Shown in pieces: positions 46,657-55,476 of a stretch of DNA of 64,000 nt. The notes under the pieces were generated by a model. The model did not search any database. It saw nothing but the letters and a program-made list of their open reading frames with translations, and had not been told where the DNA came from. The position numbers and the translations under genes are program-made. The stretch lies in NCBI GenBank assembly GCA_030649945.1, contig JAUSFE010000071.1, positions 162,249 through 226,248 of the forward strand, read 5' to 3'. The stretch is from Dehalococcoidia bacterium (GTDB lineage: Bacteria > Chloroflexota > Dehalococcoidia > SM23-28-2 > RBG-16-64-32). The number at the start of each line of letters is the position of its first letter. The first letter of the stretch is position 1.

Positions 46657-47792
46657 CTAGGATGCGGCCTGCCCCGCCTGAGAGCCGCACCTTGAAGAAG
46701 CCTGTCAACCTGGACGATTACGAACTCCTGGCCCGGGAGAAGCTGCCCGGCCCGGCGTTCGACTTCATCGCCGGCGGCGCCGAGGACGAGCTGACCCTGC
46801 GTGACAACCGCCTCGCCTTCCAGCGCCTGCAACTGCGGCCCCGCGTCCTCGTCGATGTTTCGCGCGTCGATCCGTCCACCGAAGTCCTCGGCCAGCGCAT
46901 CGATTTCCCCGCGCTCGTCGCCCCCGTCGCCCTGCAGAAGCTCGCCCACCCGGACGGCGAGCTGGCGGTGGCCCGCGCCGCCGCCGCCGCCGGCACGGTC
47001 ATGCTCCTGAGCACGATCTCCAGCGTCAGCCTGGAGGACGTGGCGCGGGAGACGGAGGCGCCCAAGTGGTTCCAGCTCTACTGCTACAAGGACCGCGAGG
47101 TCACCAGGCGCATCGTGCAGCGCGCCCGGGACGCCGGCTACCGCGCGATTTGCCTGACGGTGGACGTGCCGAAGCTGGGCAACCGCGAGCGCGACTTCCG
47201 CAACGCCCTCCAGTTCCCGCCGGACGTCTTCCCCGTGAACCTGGCCATGGAGGTGGACCTGAGCGCGGCCCCGCCGGAGGCCCGCACGTCGCTGGAAGCC
47301 GCGGGCGCCGCCGGTGTCCAGCACCCCTCGCTCACCTGGGAGATCGCGCCGGACCTGACGTGGGCGGACGTGGCCTGGGTCCGCTCGCTCACGGACCTGC
47401 CGCTGCTCTTGAAGGGCATCCTCACCGCGGAGGACGCACTGCTGGCCGCCGAGCACGGGGCCGCCGCCGTCATCGTCTCCAATCACGGCGGCCGCCAGCT
47501 CGATGGCTCGCCCGCCGCCATCGACGTGCTGCCCGAGATCGTGGACGCCTTGGGCGGCCGCGTCGAGGTGCTGGTGGACGGCGGCGTGCGCCGGGGCACC
47601 GATGTCCTCAAGGCGCTGGCGCTGGGCGCGAAGGCGGTCCTCCTGGGCCGGCCCTACGTCTTCGCCCTCGCCGCCGGCGGCGAGCGGGGCGTCCGGCGCG
47701 CGCTCAGCATCCTCCGCGCCGAGTTCGAGCTGGCCATGGCGCTGTCGGGCGTCACGTCCGTCGCTGGGATCACGCGCGCGCTGGTGCGCTAG
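46647..47792 (+). CDS. FMN-dependent alpha-hydroxy-acid dehydrogenase (LldD/lactate oxidase family)
   Basis: The 381-residue TIM-barrel flavoprotein has the family's FMN and active-site segments: LVAPVALQKLAHPDGE, WFQLYCYKD, LTVDVPKLGNRERD, the catalytic region LLLKGILTAEDA...VSNHGGRQLDGSPA with the proton-abstracting His and the substrate Arg, and VLVDGGVRRGTDVLKALALGA. It oxidises (S)-lactate or a related 2-hydroxyacid. ATG 46647 lies inside the repeat arm, so the true start may be ATG 46662 or TTG 46692 just before KKPVNLDDYE; the conserved part begins there. Confidence 0.9.
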   Translation: MHYTRMRPAPPESRTLKKPVNLDDYELLAREKLPGPAFDFIAGGAEDELTLRDNRLAFQRLQLRPRVLVDVSRVDPSTEVLGQRIDFPALVAPVALQKLAHPDGELAVARAAAAAGTVMLLSTISSVSLEDVARETEAPKWFQLYCYKDREVTRRIVQRARDAGYRAICLTVDVPKLGNRERDFRNALQFPPDVFPVNLAMEVDLSAAPPEARTSLEAAGAAGVQHPSLTWEIAPDLTWADVAWVRSLTDLPLLLKGILTAEDALLAAEHGAAAVIVSNHGGRQLDGSPAAIDVLPEIVDALGGRVEVLVDGGVRRGTDVLKALALGAKAVLLGRPYVFALAAGGERGVRRALSILRAEFELAMALSGVTSVAGITRALVR

Positions 47793-47802
47793 GCGGCTTC
47801 GG

Positions 47803-47899
47803 CAATCAAGCGATCAGGCAATCATGCAATCGGGAACGACGCCTGCCAGCTCGATCTGTTGTTTGCTTGATGGCTTGATTGTTTGATTGCATGATTGCT
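47803..47899. repeat. imperfect inverted repeat of AATCAAGCxATCA units
   Basis: A tract of CAATCAAGCGATCAGGCAATC units faces a similar tract in reverse complement (GCTTGATGGCTTGATTG...) across a 35-bp centre, between convergent lldD-like and dapF genes. It may form a long hairpin and terminate both. Confidence 0.5.
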
Positions 47900-47904
47900 C
47901 GTCC

Positions 47905-48747
47905 CTACCCCTCCGGCCAGTCGCCCTCGAACACGAACTCCGCCGGGCCGCTCAGGTAGACGTCGCCGCTGCCGTCCCACTCCACGGTGAGGACGCCGCC
48001 CGGCTGTGTTATGTCTACTCGCTCCCCTACCAGCCCGTGCAGCCGCGCGGCCACCATGGCGGCGCAGCAGCCGCTGCCGCAGGCCAGCGTCTCCCCCACA
48101 CCACGCTCCCACACCCGCACGTCCATCCTCTGCGGCGAGATCACGTGCGCCACGCCGAAGTTCACGCGCTCCGGGAACGCCGGGTGGCGCTCCACCTTCG
48201 GGCCGATCTCCGCCAGCGGGTACGCCTGCACGGGCTCCGCCTGGATGAGCACGGCATGCGGGTTGCCCATCGAAAGGCAGGTCAGCGCCAGGCGCCGGCC
48301 GTCCACGTCCAGCGGCAGGTCCAGCAGCGGTGGCGACCCGGCCGCGCTGACCGGCACCTCCTGGGGCGCGAACCGCGGCCGGCCCATGGAAAGGCGCACG
48401 GCCGTCACGCGCCCGCCCTCCTGCACCACCCCCGCCTCCAGCACGCCGTGCACCGCCTCCACGGTGACGCGGCCCCCCTTCGCCTGCGCCAGGCCGCGCT
48501 CCGCGGCGTACTTCACCAGGCAGCGGACGCCGTTCCCGCTCACCTCCGCCTCGGAGCCGTCGGCGTTGAACAGCCGCATGCGCACATCCGCCTTTGCCGA
48601 AGGCAGCACCAGCATCAGGCCGTCCGCGCCGGCGCCGAAGTGGCGATCGCACATGGCGGCGGCCAGCGCGTGCCAGTCGCGCTCGCGGTCGCCGGCTTCG
48701 ACGAGAAGGAAGTCATTGCCAGCGCCGTGCAGCTTCGCAAACCTCAC
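47905..48747 (-). CDS. dapF: diaminopimelate epimerase
   Basis: The 280-residue protein has the two-domain DapF pattern: MRFAKLHGAGNDF, FNADGSEAEVSGNGVRC, SMGNPHAV and the second-half ERGVGETLACGSG. It converts LL- to meso-diaminopimelate for lysine and peptidoglycan. The second catalytic Cys is present (Cys223), but the first, normally CGNG, is Ser70 (SGNG). It overlaps the following DinB-like gene by 4 bp and lies next to miaA, a neighbourhood known in Chloroflexota. Confidence 0.92.
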   Translation of the reverse strand: MRFAKLHGAGNDFLLVEAGDRERDWHALAAAMCDRHFGAGADGLMLVLPSAKADVRMRLFNADGSEAEVSGNGVRCLVKYAAERGLAQAKGGRVTVEAVHGVLEAGVVQEGGRVTAVRLSMGRPRFAPQEVPVSAAGSPPLLDLPLDVDGRRLALTCLSMGNPHAVLIQAEPVQAYPLAEIGPKVERHPAFPERVNFGVAHVISPQRMDVRVWERGVGETLACGSGCCAAMVAARLHGLVGERVDITQPGGVLTVEWDGSGDVYLSGPAEFVFEGDWPEG

Positions 48748-49223
48748 CGCGCGCCCTCCGCCGGCAGCAGGTCGCGCGTCAGCTGGACGTGGCCCAGGTG
48801 GATGGAGGCGTGCTCCAGCACATCGGCCAGCGCGATCCGCTTCGTGATCTCCTGCACCTCGCCCTCGCCCCAGAGCTCCTGCGCGGGCTTGAAGGGCCGG
48901 TCCAGGTCGCTGCCGTCATACCGCGCCAGCGCTCCCTCGATCTCGCGGGAGAGCGCCCCGGCGGCGGCCGCGAAGCCGGCCTCCGTGCCGCCCGAGGCGA
49001 ACTCCGCCGGGCGGTCCCGCCGCAGCGCCTGCCCGCAGACGATGCCCAGCACCCAGGCGCGGGCGTTCCCCAGAACGTGCGTGCCGATGACGTACATGCT
49101 GTTCGCCCCGTGGACGTGGGGCACGTGGTTCACCTGCTCTTCGCTGAGCCCGGCCAGGCAGTCCCGGATGCCCGCGATCTGCTTGCGGATGTAGCGGCTG
49201 TAGGTCTCCACGTCTGCATTCAT
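48744..49223 (-). CDS. DinB-like protein
   Basis: A 159-residue helical-bundle protein with His in HVPHVHGANSMYVIGTHVLGNARAW and HASIHLGHVQLTRD, positions where DinB-superfamily proteins bind a metal. The ATG at 49223 has only a weak ribosome site (AGGCTAGGG), suggesting coupling to miaA, whose stop lies 3 bp upstream. The 3' end overlaps dapF by 4 bp. Function unknown; its place between miaA and dapF suggests only co-transcription. Confidence 0.78.
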   Translation of the reverse strand: MNADVETYSRYIRKQIAGIRDCLAGLSEEQVNHVPHVHGANSMYVIGTHVLGNARAWVLGIVCGQALRRDRPAEFASGGTEAGFAAAAGALSREIEGALARYDGSDLDRPFKPAQELWGEGEVQEITKRIALADVLEHASIHLGHVQLTRDLLPAEGAR

Positions 49224-49225
49224 CC

Positions 49226-50179
49226 CTAGCCTCTTACTCCCAATCTCCGGTCCGCAAACTCCCGCACCAGCGCCCACGCCTCGTCCGCCGCGCCCTCACC
49301 CGCTTCGATCCAGTGTATGCGCGGGTCGTCCGCCTTGAACCAGGTGTTCTGGTGCCGCGCCAGCCTGTGCGTCCCCGTCTTCGTCCGCTCCACGGCTGAG
49401 GGCAGGTCGCGCTCCCCGGCCAGGTGCTCGCACATCTCCCTGTAGCCGATGCCGGACAGGCACGGCAGGTCGCGGGAGTACCCCATCGCCAGGAGCCCTC
49501 GCACCTCCTCCACAAACCCAGCCTCCACCATGCGCTCCACCCGCTCGCCGATGCGCCGGTAGAGCTCCTGGCGTTCCAGGCGCAGGCCGATGACCAGCGA
49601 TGCGAACGCCGGGGCCTCCTTCGTGCGCCAGTACGAGAACGGCTTCCCGGTCTCACGGTACACCTCCAGCGCCCGCACGAGCCGCCGCACGTTGCGCGGG
49701 TCAATGTACGACTCCGCCTGCGGGTCCGCGCGACGCAGCTCCGCCAGCAGCGACTCCGGCGTCCGCGACCCGAGTTCGCGCCGCAGCTCCGCCCTCGCCG
49801 GCACGCGCGGCACGCGCCAGCCCTCCAGCAGCGCCCAGACGTACTGCCCGGTGCCGCCCACAACCAGCGGCGTCGGGTCGCGCCCGGAGGGGCGCCCGTC
49901 CGGGCGCGACCAGACGCCGTCCAGCGCCGCCTGCGCCAGGACCAGCCATTGCCCCAGGCTGAACGGCTGGTCCGGCTCCACGACGTCGATCAGGTGGTGC
50001 CGCGCCGCCGCCTGCTCCTCTGAGGTCGGCTTGGCGGTGCCGATGTCCAGCCGCCGGTAGACCTGCCGTGAGTCCGCGCCGATGGCCTCTGCCCGGCCGT
50101 CCAGCCGCCGCGCCAGCTCCACCGCCAGCGCCGTCTTCCCCGTCGCCGTCGCCCCGACGATGGCGATCAGCTTAGGCAT
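49226..50179 (-). CDS. miaA: tRNA dimethylallyltransferase
   Basis: MiaA adds a dimethylallyl group to A37 of tRNAs reading UNN codons. The 317-residue enzyme has the P-loop GATATGKT, DSRQVYRRLDIGTAKP, VGGTGQYVWALLEG, and the C-terminal RHQNTWFK. An unusual insert SRPDGRPSGRDP interrupts the region between the helix ending AALDGVW and the strand PLVVGGTG; it is encoded by a perfect palindrome (49876-49911). The ATG at 50179 is chosen because the P-loop starts a few residues later as in the family. Confidence 0.93.
   Translation of the reverse strand: MPKLIAIVGATATGKTALAVELARRLDGRAEAIGADSRQVYRRLDIGTAKPTSEEQAAARHHLIDVVEPDQPFSLGQWLVLAQAALDGVWSRPDGRPSGRDPTPLVVGGTGQYVWALLEGWRVPRVPARAELRRELGSRTPESLLAELRRADPQAESYIDPRNVRRLVRALEVYRETGKPFSYWRTKEAPAFASLVIGLRLERQELYRRIGERVERMVEAGFVEEVRGLLAMGYSRDLPCLSGIGYREMCEHLAGERDLPSAVERTKTGTHRLARHQNTWFKADDPRIHWIEAGEGAADEAWALVREFADRRLGVRG
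49876..49911. repeat. in-frame palindromic insertion in miaA
   Basis: GGTCGCGCCCGG (49876-49887) pairs perfectly with CCGGGCGCGACC (49900-49911) around a 12-nt centre that itself contains GGGCGCCC. It is exactly 36 bp, keeps the frame and encodes about 12 residues absent from the family at this place. Confidence 0.65.
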
Positions 50180-50193
50180 CACTCCGCACTCCT

Positions 50194-50235
50194 CACTATT
50201 CACTACCCACTATTCACTACCCACTATTCACTACC
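50194..50235. repeat. 14-bp tandem repeat, three units
   Basis: CACTATTCACTACC occurs three times without mismatch at 50194-50207, 50208-50221 and 50222-50235. The third unit covers the tpiA stop codon. Confidence 0.85.
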
Positions 50236-51001
50236 GACTGCCCACCGCCCGTGCCGCCTCCTCCACGATCGCCGAGAACGACTCCACCTTCAGGCTGGCC
50301 CCGCCGATCAGCCCGCCGTCGATCCCCTCGCGGCGCATGAACTCGGCGATGTTCTCCGGCGTCACGCTGCCCCCGTAGAGGATGCGCACGCCCGCCGCCT
50401 TCGCCGGGCCGCACAGCGCCGCCACCTCCCGCCGGACCAGGCCGATCGCCTCCTCCGCGTCCGGCGCCGTCGCCGCCGCGCCCGTGCCGATCGCCCACAC
50501 CGGCTCGTAGGCGATGATGAACCCGTCGGGGACATCGACGCCATCGAGGCCGCTGCGCGTCTGCCGCACGAGCACGTCCGCGGTGCTCCTCGCCTGCCGC
50601 TCCTCGATCGTCTCGCCCACGCACATGATCGGTTGCAGCCCGGCCGCGAGCGCCGCCTGCACCTTCTTGCTCACCATGCCGTCGGTCTCGCCGAAGCGGT
50701 GCCGCCGCTCCGAGTGGCCGATGATCACGTAGTCCACCAGCTCTTCCAGCTGCTGCGGGCCTATCTCGCCCGTGGCCGCAGCGCCGTCCTCCCAGTGCAC
50801 GTCCTGCGCGCCCAGCCTCACCTCGGACATCGCCAGCGCCACCTCCACCGTCGCCAGATAGACGAACGGCGGGCAGATCACCTTCTCCACGCCCGCGACG
50901 TGGTTGATGCGGTCGCGGATGCCGGATGCCAGCTGGAAGGCGCTGTCCAACCGCATATTGCACTTCCAGTTGCCGGCGATCACCGGGGTTCTTCCAGCCA
51001 C
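50231..51001 (-). CDS. tpiA: triosephosphate isomerase
   Basis: The 256-residue TIM barrel has AGNWKCN (Lys), VIIGHSERR (electrophilic His), the catalytic Glu in AYEPVWAIGTG and the phosphate-binding LYGGSV and GLIGGASLK. The GTG at 51001 with GGAAG upstream is preferred; longer starts read into the apgM 3' end in a low-complexity frame. It follows apgM by 23 bp in a glycolytic operon, and pgk lies 3.3 kb upstream on the same strand. Confidence 0.96.
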   Translation of the reverse strand: MAGRTPVIAGNWKCNMRLDSAFQLASGIRDRINHVAGVEKVICPPFVYLATVEVALAMSEVRLGAQDVHWEDGAAATGEIGPQQLEELVDYVIIGHSERRHRFGETDGMVSKKVQAALAAGLQPIMCVGETIEERQARSTADVLVRQTRSGLDGVDVPDGFIIAYEPVWAIGTGAAATAPDAEEAIGLVRREVAALCGPAKAAGVRILYGGSVTPENIAEFMRREGIDGGLIGGASLKVESFSAIVEEAARAVGSR

Positions 51002-51024
51002 GTGCTTCCTGCTTCCTGCGCTTG

Positions 51025-52251
51025 TCACGCCCCGTACTTTTTCAGCCGCCCGGCGTGCGCCAGCGCCAGCGGCAGCGCCTCCACCGCCGGGAACGCCCCC
51101 AGCGACCCCCGCTGCAGCGCCGTCTCCCCGAACATGTCGCACTCGTCGGCGCGCGTCCAGCGCGATTTCAGCATGAACGGCACGGGGTGCCACGAGTGCG
51201 CGCCCATCGTCGCCGGGGTCGAGTGGTCGCCGGCGATCATCAGCACGTCCGGCCCCAGCTCTAGCAGCGCGTTGATCGAGCTGTCGGCCTCTTCCAGCTT
51301 CGCCACCTTGCGGTCGAAGTCGCCGTCTTCCCCGGCGCTGTCCGTGTACTTGTAATGGACGAAGAAGAAGTCGTAGCGCGCCCAGTTCTCGCGCAGGGTG
51401 GCGATGCTGTCCGCCAGCGCCGGGCCCACCGGCAGCGCCTCCATGCCCACCAGCTTCGCCAGGCCCCGGTACATGGGGTAGCAGGCGATGGCCGCGGCGC
51501 GCAGCTTGAAGACATCGGCCATGGACGGCCAGTCCGGGCGCTTCGCGAAGCCGCGCAGCAGGAGCATGTTGGCCGGCGACTTGTCCGCCAGGTAGCGCTG
51601 CGCCTGCTCGACGAAGCGGGCGACGAGCTTTGCCGTCGCCTCGCCCCCGGCGGCGCTCGCCCGCGGGGGCAGCGGCGCCGCCCCCTCCGCCTGCGGGTCA
51701 GTGTCCGCGACGTCCGCCGAGAGCTGGCCACCTCCGGCAGACGCCCGCCCGTCCGGGCGCAGGACCAGCACGAACCTGTGCTCCCGCACCGGCTCCACGA
51801 ACAGGCCGGCGCCGTCCAGCGCGATGCTCTGCAGGCCGGCGGTCAGTTCCGCGCAGCGCTCCGTAGCGATGCGCCCGGCGCGCCGGTCCGTGATGCGGCC
51901 GGCCTTGTCGATGGTGCAGAAGTTGCCCCGCGCGGCGACGTCCGCAGCCTGGAGGTCGAAGTCGATGCCGGCAGCTTCCAGCACGCCCCGGCCGATGTTG
52001 AAGCGCAGCGGGTCGTAGCCGAAGAGCGCCAGGTGCCCGGGCCCGCTGCCCGGCGTGATGCCCGGCCCCACCGGCACGGTAAAGCCGCAGGCGGCCCCCC
52101 GGGCGATGATGTCCATGTGCGGCGTATAGGCGCTCTCCAGCTCTGTGCGGCCCGTGTCCGGATGCGGCAGGCCGCCCAGGCCGTCCATCACGAACAGCAC
52201 GATCTTCGTGTCGTTTGCGACCGCAAGCTCGCGCGCCAGCTCGATATCCAT
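51025..52251 (-). CDS. apgM: 2,3-bisphosphoglycerate-independent phosphoglycerate mutase, archaeal type
   Basis: The 408-residue ApgM has the metalloenzyme start IVLFVMDGLGG, the phosphoserine motif TPGSGPGHLALFGYDP, and the metal-binding end DVLMIAGDHSTP...HSWHPVPF. It interconverts 3- and 2-phosphoglycerate. Between VLVLR and LSADVADTDPQ there is an extra PDGRASAGGG encoded by CGCCCGGACGGGCG, the same palindromic core as in the miaA insert. It starts the apgM-tpiA operon. Confidence 0.93.
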   Translation of the reverse strand: MDIELARELAVANDTKIVLFVMDGLGGLPHPDTGRTELESAYTPHMDIIARGAACGFTVPVGPGITPGSGPGHLALFGYDPLRFNIGRGVLEAAGIDFDLQAADVAARGNFCTIDKAGRITDRRAGRIATERCAELTAGLQSIALDGAGLFVEPVREHRFVLVLRPDGRASAGGGQLSADVADTDPQAEGAAPLPPRASAAGGEATAKLVARFVEQAQRYLADKSPANMLLLRGFAKRPDWPSMADVFKLRAAAIACYPMYRGLAKLVGMEALPVGPALADSIATLRENWARYDFFFVHYKYTDSAGEDGDFDRKVAKLEEADSSINALLELGPDVLMIAGDHSTPATMGAHSWHPVPFMLKSRWTRADECDMFGETALQRGSLGAFPAVEALPLALAHAGRLKKYGA

Positions 52252-52404
52252 TCCGGCACGATTATCCGGTATCGGCGAATCCTACGCCACCGGTGGTCGC
52301 GCTCTCGTCGCCATCCCTCCGAAAATGCGATGTGTGAGGTTCGCGCCGCGCGGTTGCCGGTGCGATTTAGCGGAGTACCGCGTCGGCCGTGCACGGAGCC
52401 TCCG

Positions 52405-52550
52405 TGCTCCACTCGTCCTACGAGAACCTCAGGACGAGCGGGAAGGAATCTCGAGGGATCCGGAACCGCTGATGGTACGAGTACCTCACCATGGGCGGGA
52501 AGGAGCCAGCCATCCATTCTCATTCTTCGTGGCGTCGCCAGCGACATGAC
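52405..52550. repeat. dispersed intergenic repeat, copy B
   Basis: The stretch contains CTCGTCCT-ACGAGAACCTC-AGGACGAG (8-bp stem) and then about 85 bp that match 3270-3360 in the same orientation (GGTACGAGTACCTCAC..., CATTCTCATTCTTCGTGG...). No gene lies in 52252-52685. Confidence 0.6.
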
Positions 52551-52685
52551 AGGACTCTGAGCGCCGGCCACGCTCTGCGAGGGCGAGGACGCCAGCCCGC
52601 GAAGGGGGCGGGGGGTGAGGGCCCGTGCCCCTGAGCGACTGCTTGGATAAGATGGTGCTGACCCCACGCACCCACACAACCGATC

Positions 52686-53942
52686 ATGGACGAACCAGAG
52701 GCGGCCGCAGCCGCACCCCAACGCCTGGCCGCCCGCCTCACGCGTGGCGAGACCTTCGCCTCCCTCGCGCTGCCGCAGTTCCGCTTCCTGCTGGCCGGCA
52801 CCGCCCTCAGCCAGATCGCCGGCTGGATGGAAGAGGTCGCCCGCGGGTGGCTGGTCCTGCAGCTCACCGGCTCGCCCTTCCAGCTGGGGCTGCTGGGGTT
52901 CATCCGCGGCTTCAGCCAGCTGCTCGTCTCGCCTCTCGCCGGCGTCCTCGCGGACCGGCTGGACCGCCGCCGCCTGGCCGCGATCACCCAGGTCGTCCCG
53001 GCGCTGGACACCTTGCTCATCGCCGTGCTTGTGACGACAGACCATATCGCCATGTGGCAGCTCTACCCGCTGGTCTGCGTCAGCGGCATCACGGGCGCCG
53101 TCAACGTCCCCACGCGCCAGGTGCTCGTCTACGATGTCGCCGGCGGCCGGCAGATGGCGAACGCCATAGCCCTCAACTCCGTGACGGCGAACCTCGCCCG
53201 CATCGTGGCGCCGTCCGTCGGGGGCGTCATCGTCGGTTCCGTGGGCATCGGCGCCTCGTACTACGCGCAGAGCGGCTTCTTCCTGCTGGCCACCCTCGCC
53301 ACCTTCCTCCTGCGCCCCCTCGCCCGCGTGGAGCCCGTGCGCGCGCCGGTCTGGGAAAGCATCCGCGAGGGCATCCGCTACGTGCGCGGCGACGCCACGA
53401 TGACGCGGCTGGTGCTGCTGAACGCTATCCCGAACCTGCTCATCTACCCGTACGTCGCCATGATGCCGCTGTTCGCCAGGGACGTGCTGCACGTTGGCTC
53501 AGAGGGCTACGGCCTGCTGCTCACGGGCGTCGGCTTCGGCTCGATCCCGGGCGGGCTCATCGTCGCCAACATGTCGCACTCCCGCTGGAAGGGGCGCACG
53601 ATGGGTGCCGCCGCGCTGCTCTACATGGGGATGGTGGTCCTGTTCGCCCTCTCCACCGTCTTCCTGCTCTCGTTCGCCATCCTCATCGTGGCGGGCCTCG
53701 GCTGGTCGATGATGGTGACGCTGAACCAGACGATCCTGCAGATGGGCGTGGAGGACGCCTTCCGGGGCCGTGTGCTTGCCCTTTACAGCATGGCGGGCGG
53801 CTTCACGCCGTTCGGGAACCTGGCGATGGGCGCCTCCGCCGACGCCTACGGTGTGCAGGCAGCGGTCGTCGCCTTCGCTCTCGTGGGGTTCGCGCTGGCA
53901 GCGGTGCTGGGCCTGGGGTCGGCGCGGGTACGGCGGCTGTAG
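52686..53942 (+). CDS. MFS transporter
   Basis: A 418-residue permease with twelve predicted helices of the enterobactin-exporter/MdtG-like branch of the MFS. The loop 2-3 motif is visible as GVLADRLDRRRL and a second-half counterpart around GGLIVANMSHSRWKGR. Members export small molecules such as siderophores or drugs; the substrate is unknown. The ATG at 52686 has no strong ribosome site. It stands alone, convergent with the YgiT-type gene 4 bp away. Confidence 0.88.
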   Translation: MDEPEAAAAAPQRLAARLTRGETFASLALPQFRFLLAGTALSQIAGWMEEVARGWLVLQLTGSPFQLGLLGFIRGFSQLLVSPLAGVLADRLDRRRLAAITQVVPALDTLLIAVLVTTDHIAMWQLYPLVCVSGITGAVNVPTRQVLVYDVAGGRQMANAIALNSVTANLARIVAPSVGGVIVGSVGIGASYYAQSGFFLLATLATFLLRPLARVEPVRAPVWESIREGIRYVRGDATMTRLVLLNAIPNLLIYPYVAMMPLFARDVLHVGSEGYGLLLTGVGFGSIPGGLIVANMSHSRWKGRTMGAAALLYMGMVVLFALSTVFLLSFAILIVAGLGWSMMVTLNQTILQMGVEDAFRGRVLALYSMAGGFTPFGNLAMGASADAYGVQAAVVAFALVGFALAAVLGLGSARVRRL

Positions 53943-53946
53943 GGGG

Positions 53947-54252
53947 CTACTTCACTTCAGCAAGGTCGTAGACCGGAACCTTTTCCAGTCGGCTCGGAGG
54001 GCGCTCGCCGCGGCCAAGCTTGTCAATCAGCTTTGCCGTCTCTGCGCCAAGCACCGATTCGCCGCACTGGCTGCATACCAGTGCGGGAACGTTTTCAAAG
54101 ATGACTACCCTAGCGCCAGACTTGAACGGGTACGAAACCCGTTGCTCCACGTATGTATCGGAGCTCAAACACACTCGGCAGACTTCATTGCCGCTACCGG
54201 CGCTTTCGGAAGTCACGCCACCTGGCTTCGTCGGCTCATAAACGGTTACCAC
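53947..54252 (-). CDS. YgiT-type zinc-finger protein (orphan antitoxin-like)
   Basis: The 101-residue protein has one zinc site from two CxxC knuckles (Cys25/Cys28 and Cys60/Cys63), and the strand VIFENVPALVCSQCGE characteristic of the YgiT/MqsA N-terminal domain. The C-terminal part is a short helix and a tail (VPVYDLAEVK) rather than the DNA-binding helix-turn-helix of full MqsA. In such systems a small RNase-type toxin gene normally precedes it; none is present in the 24 bp to pgk. Its base composition is lower in GC than its neighbours. Confidence 0.78.
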   Translation of the reverse strand: MVTVYEPTKPGGVTSESAGSGNEVCRVCLSSDTYVEQRVSYPFKSGARVVIFENVPALVCSQCGESVLGAETAKLIDKLGRGERPPSRLEKVPVYDLAEVK

Positions 54253-54276
54253 CTGATTGACGAGAGGATAACAGAC

Positions 54277-55476
54277 TCACGCGTCCAGCAGCGCCGCCAC
54301 GCCCGGCAGCTCCTTGCCCTCCAGGAACTCCAGCACGGCGCCACCGCCCGTGCTCACGTGCGAAAAGCGGGACTCCAGCCCCAACTGGCCGACGACGGCC
54401 GCGGTCTCGCCGCCGCCGATGATCGTCACCGCGTCCTCCAGGCTGGCGATCACGGCGGCCAGCCGGTGCGACCCGTGCGCGAACGGCGCCATCTCCGCCA
54501 CTCCCATGGGCCCGTTCCAGACCACCGTCCGGCAGCCCTGCAGCGCCCGCGCGAAGACGTCGATTGTGGTCTCGCCCACGTCCATGATCCGCCAACCGTC
54601 CGGCACATCGCGCACGGACACCCGTCGCGCCGGCGAGTCTGCCGCGAACCGCTCCGCCACGATCACGTCTGTGGGCAGCAGCAGCCGCACCCCTCGCCCG
54701 TCCGCGCGGGCCATCGCCTGCCGCGCCTGCTCCAGGCAATCATCCTCCACCAGGGACTCGCCCACGTTGAACCCTTCCGCCTTGAGGAACGTATTGGCCA
54801 TGCCGCCGCCGATGAGCAGCTTGTCCACCTTCTGCAAGAGGTGCTCCAGGACGCCCAGCTTGCCGCTGATCTTGGCCCCGCCCATGACGGCTGCATACGG
54901 GCGCTCCGGGTCCACCACCGCCCGGCTCAGGTAGTCGATCTCCTTCTTCATCAGCAACCCGGCGACGGCGGGCAGGTAGTGCGTCACCCCCACCGTCGAG
55001 GCGTGCGCCCGGTGCGCCGTGCCGAAGGCGTCGTTCACGTAGACCTCCGCCAGGCTGGCCAGCGCCTTCGCGAACTCCGCGTCGTTCGCCTCTTCTTCGG
55101 CGTGAAAGCGCAGGTTCTCCAGCAGCAGCACTGCGCCGGGCGTCCGTCCGCCCGAGGCCGACGCCGCCCGCTGCACCGCCGCGCCCACGCAGTCGTCCGC
55201 CGTCTCCACCGGATGCCCGAGCAGCTGCGCGAGCCGCTGTCCCACCGGCTTCAAGCTCAGCTTCGGGTCGCGTCCCCGGGGCCGCCCCAGATGCGAGCAG
55301 AGGATCACCTTCGCGCCCTGCGTCAGCAGGTAGTCGAGCGTCGGCAGCGCCGCCCGGATGCGCGAGTCGTCCAGGATCGCCCCGGTCTCCTTGTCCAGGG
55401 GGACGTTGAAGTCCACCCGCACCAGCACGCGCTTGCCGGACAGGTCAAGATCGCGCACGGTCTTCTTACTTACCAC
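54277..55476 (-). CDS. pgk: phosphoglycerate kinase
   Basis: This 399-residue two-domain kinase transfers phosphate from 1,3-bisphosphoglycerate to ADP. Visible are [49 protein letters not shown] and the ATP-site end IIGGGETAA...[14 protein letters not shown] stretch [12 protein letters not shown] before [10 protein letters not shown] is slightly longer than usual and encoded by a palindromic GC-rich sequence. The GTG at 55476 has GGAG upstream. Confidence 0.96.
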   Translation of the reverse strand: MVSKKTVRDLDLSGKRVLVRVDFNVPLDKETGAILDDSRIRAALPTLDYLLTQGAKVILCSHLGRPRGRDPKLSLKPVGQRLAQLLGHPVETADDCVGAAVQRAASASGGRTPGAVLLLENLRFHAEEEANDAEFAKALASLAEVYVNDAFGTAHRAHASTVGVTHYLPAVAGLLMKKEIDYLSRAVVDPERPYAAVMGGAKISGKLGVLEHLLQKVDKLLIGGGMANTFLKAEGFNVGESLVEDDCLEQARQAMARADGRGVRLLLPTDVIVAERFAADSPARRVSVRDVPDGWRIMDVGETTIDVFARALQGCRTVVWNGPMGVAEMAPFAHGSHRLAAVIASLEDAVTIIGGGETAAVVGQLGLESRFSHVSTGGGAVLEFLEGKELPGVAALLDA

